Source of the DNA: DATDPM01 sp041498815
Lineage (GTDB): Bacteria > Pseudomonadota > Alphaproteobacteria > DATDPM01
Assembly (NCBI GenBank): GCA_041498815.1
Contig: JBGQJC010000031.1
Span: forward strand, 1 to 32,873
Length of the DNA: 32,873 bases
Direction: 5' to 3'
A program made the position numbers and the translations under genes. The stretch's first letter is position 1; each line of letters begins with the position of its first letter. The notes beneath the pieces were generated by a model. It was not told where the DNA came from. It saw only the letters and a program-made list of their open reading frames with translations, and made no database searches. Shown piece by piece: positions 31,656 to 32,873 of the stretch.

Positions 31656-32702
31656 ATGACACAACCAGGGGCCATACGAGTGCCACTCGCGGCGGGTCGT
31701 GAGGACCAGACGCAGATGCGCGGCTTGACCGCGCTCGAACGGCTTGCGGCCTTGGTGGGCGAGGACCTGGTGCGGGTCAATACCGTGATCGTCCAGCGCA
31801 TGCAAAGCGAAGTCGCGCTCATCCCCCAACTGGCCGGCCATATCATCGCGGCGGGTGGCAAACGGCTACGGCCGATGCTGACGCTGGCTTCGGCCCGCCT
31901 GTGCGGCTACGAGGGCCGGCGACATCTGGCGCTTGCCGCCTGCGTCGAATTCATCCACACGGCGACGCTGCTTCACGACGACGTGGTGGACGCCTCCGGC
32001 TTGCGCCGCGGCCTCGCGACCGCGAATGCCCTGTGGGGCAATAAGTCGAGTGTGCTTGTCGGCGATTTCCTGTTCAGCCGCGCCTTTCAATTGATGGTCG
32101 CCGACGGGTCGTTGCAGATCCTGCATATCCTCTCCGACGCCGCGGCAGAGATCGCCGAGGGCGAAGTCCATCAGCTCATGACCGCGAACGACACGGCGAC
32201 GAGCGAAGCGAAATATCTCGATGTCATCCGCGCCAAAACGGCCGCCCTGTTTTCGGCGGCCTGCCGCATCGGCGCGGTCGTGGCGGACCGGCCGCAGGCG
32301 GAGGAGCAGGCGCTCGCCGCCTATGGTCTCAATCTCGGTATTTCATACCAGTTGGCGGACGATGTCCTCGATTACGCGGCGGCGCAGGACACGCTCGGCA
32401 AATCGGTGGGAGACGATTTCCGCGACGGCAAGGTGACTCTGCCGGCTATTTTGGCCTTCGCCCGCGGGGCGGAATCCGAGCGCGCATTTTGGCGCCGCAC
32501 TCTCGAGGACATGGATCAGCGAGACGGCGATTTGGAACGCGCAATTGAACTTATGGACAAGTACGGCGCGATCGCCGACACGCTGGCTTTTGCGAGGGAA
32601 TTCGGGGCCAAGGCGCGGGCGGCCCTTGGCCCATTCCGCGACGGAACCGAGAAGCGAATCCTCGCCGAGATTGCCGATTTTTGCATCGAAAGGGCGTTTT
32701 AG
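31656..32702 (+). CDS. Long-chain polyprenyl diphosphate synthase (quinone side chain)
   Basis: A 348-residue trans-isoprenyl diphosphate synthase that extends farnesyl diphosphate with isopentenyl units to make the ubiquinone side chain (octa- to decaprenyl). It contains AGGKRLRPMLTLASARL, the first aspartate-rich motif LLHDDVVDASGLRRG, GDFLFSRAFQLM, and the second, QLADDVLDYA, then GKSVGDDFRDGKVTLPAI. Chain length cannot be fixed by eye. The start is uncertain. The frame is open from 31530, with ATGs at 31560, 31599, 31614, 31656 and 31716 and no good Shine-Dalgarno. I choose 31656 for typical N-terminal length. Confidence 0.9.
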   Translation: MTQPGAIRVPLAAGREDQTQMRGLTALERLAALVGEDLVRVNTVIVQRMQSEVALIPQLAGHIIAAGGKRLRPMLTLASARLCGYEGRRHLALAACVEFIHTATLLHDDVVDASGLRRGLATANALWGNKSSVLVGDFLFSRAFQLMVADGSLQILHILSDAAAEIAEGEVHQLMTANDTATSEAKYLDVIRAKTAALFSAACRIGAVVADRPQAEEQALAAYGLNLGISYQLADDVLDYAAAQDTLGKSVGDDFRDGKVTLPAILAFARGAESERAFWRRTLEDMDQRDGDLERAIELMDKYGAIADTLAFAREFGAKARAALGPFRDGTEKRILAEIADFCIERAF

Positions 32703-32822
32703 AGCCCAAAGCCAGGCCGGCACGGCGTCGGCATGAGCCAACCCTGGGGCCCAAGGCCGCGGGGTTTCGGCGCCTTCCAAGGCAGCGTCTTTCCATTGAT
32801 TTTTCGGGTTGCGGGCAATTTG

Positions 32823-32852
32823 TTGCTGCCCTGGAGGTTGGCGCGCTATAAG
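32823..32852 (+). promoter_or_regulatory. Promoter ahead of the tRNA at the window edge
   Basis: TTGCTG (32823-32828) and TATAAG (32847-32852) are separated by 18 bases, placing a transcription start about ten bases before the CGGAGTGTAGC that closes the window. The same TATAAG -10 box is seen at tRNA-Phe. Confidence 0.5.
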
Positions 32853-32862
32853 GCGCCGCGGC

Positions 32863-32873
32863 CGGAGTGTAGC
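32863..32873 (+). tRNA. Probable 5' end of a tRNA gene, likely tRNA-Pro (cut by window end)
   Basis: The last 11 bases, CGGAGTGTAGC, match how bacterial tRNA-Pro genes usually begin (acceptor CGGAGTG, then TAGC). A good promoter precedes it at the right distance and no reading frame covers it. With so few bases the identity is an inference. Confidence 0.5.

Overview
The window looks like a high-GC alphaproteobacterial chromosome, probably Rhodospirillales-like. I judge this from gene order and protein character, not from a database search. Three blocks are typical of that class: murA / DUF2948 / hisG / hisD / UPF0262 / infA / maf / RNase E/G / yacG ending at tRNA-Phe; ppdK / glyS / glyQ; and DUF2007 / methyltransferase facing a polyprenyl diphosphate synthase.

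Region 1-2590: a minus-strand adaptor/RND efflux pair (the pump runs off the window) faces a plus-strand gene for a small secreted protein with three 18-residue W-C-K-x-x-P-(E/D)-K-C repeats and its own hairpin terminator. Region 2600-3814: a C-terminal scrap of dienelactone hydrolase, then a roughly 1-kb AT-richer segment bounded by a repeat of the tRNA-Phe 3' end. It carries a BRCT-domain gene and no integrase, so it looks like a tiny or decayed tRNA-integrated element. Region 3820-11694: the minus-strand housekeeping run dcd, murA, DUF2948, hisG, hisD, UPF0262, infA, maf, RNase E/G, yacG.

Region 11695-12785 holds no clear protein gene. It has AT-rich palindromic repeats, a clear class I cyclic-di-GMP riboswitch (GEMM) on the plus strand, about 280 nt of structured, weakly coding sequence, a very strong intrinsic terminator, and then tRNA-Thr. 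The riboswitch with an unrecognised short target is the most intriguing item in the window. CorA follows.

Region 13824-22672: a small lipoprotein gene, then a tightly coupled minus-strand set (GT2 glycosyltransferase, GT4 glycosyltransferase, asparagine-synthase-like amidotransferase, dihydroorotase-like amidohydrolase, AcuI/YhdH-like reductase). A divergent O-antigen-ligase-like protein and a convergent heptosyltransferase-like GT9 complete what is probably a lipopolysaccharide or surface-glycan locus.

Region 22817-32873: YgfZ, MeaB-type GTPase, pyruvate phosphate dikinase, glycyl-tRNA synthetase beta and alpha subunits, a TrmN6-like methyltransferase, a DUF2007 protein and a long-chain polyprenyl diphosphate synthase. 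The last bases look like the first 11 nt of a tRNA, probably tRNA-Pro, behind a recognisable promoter.
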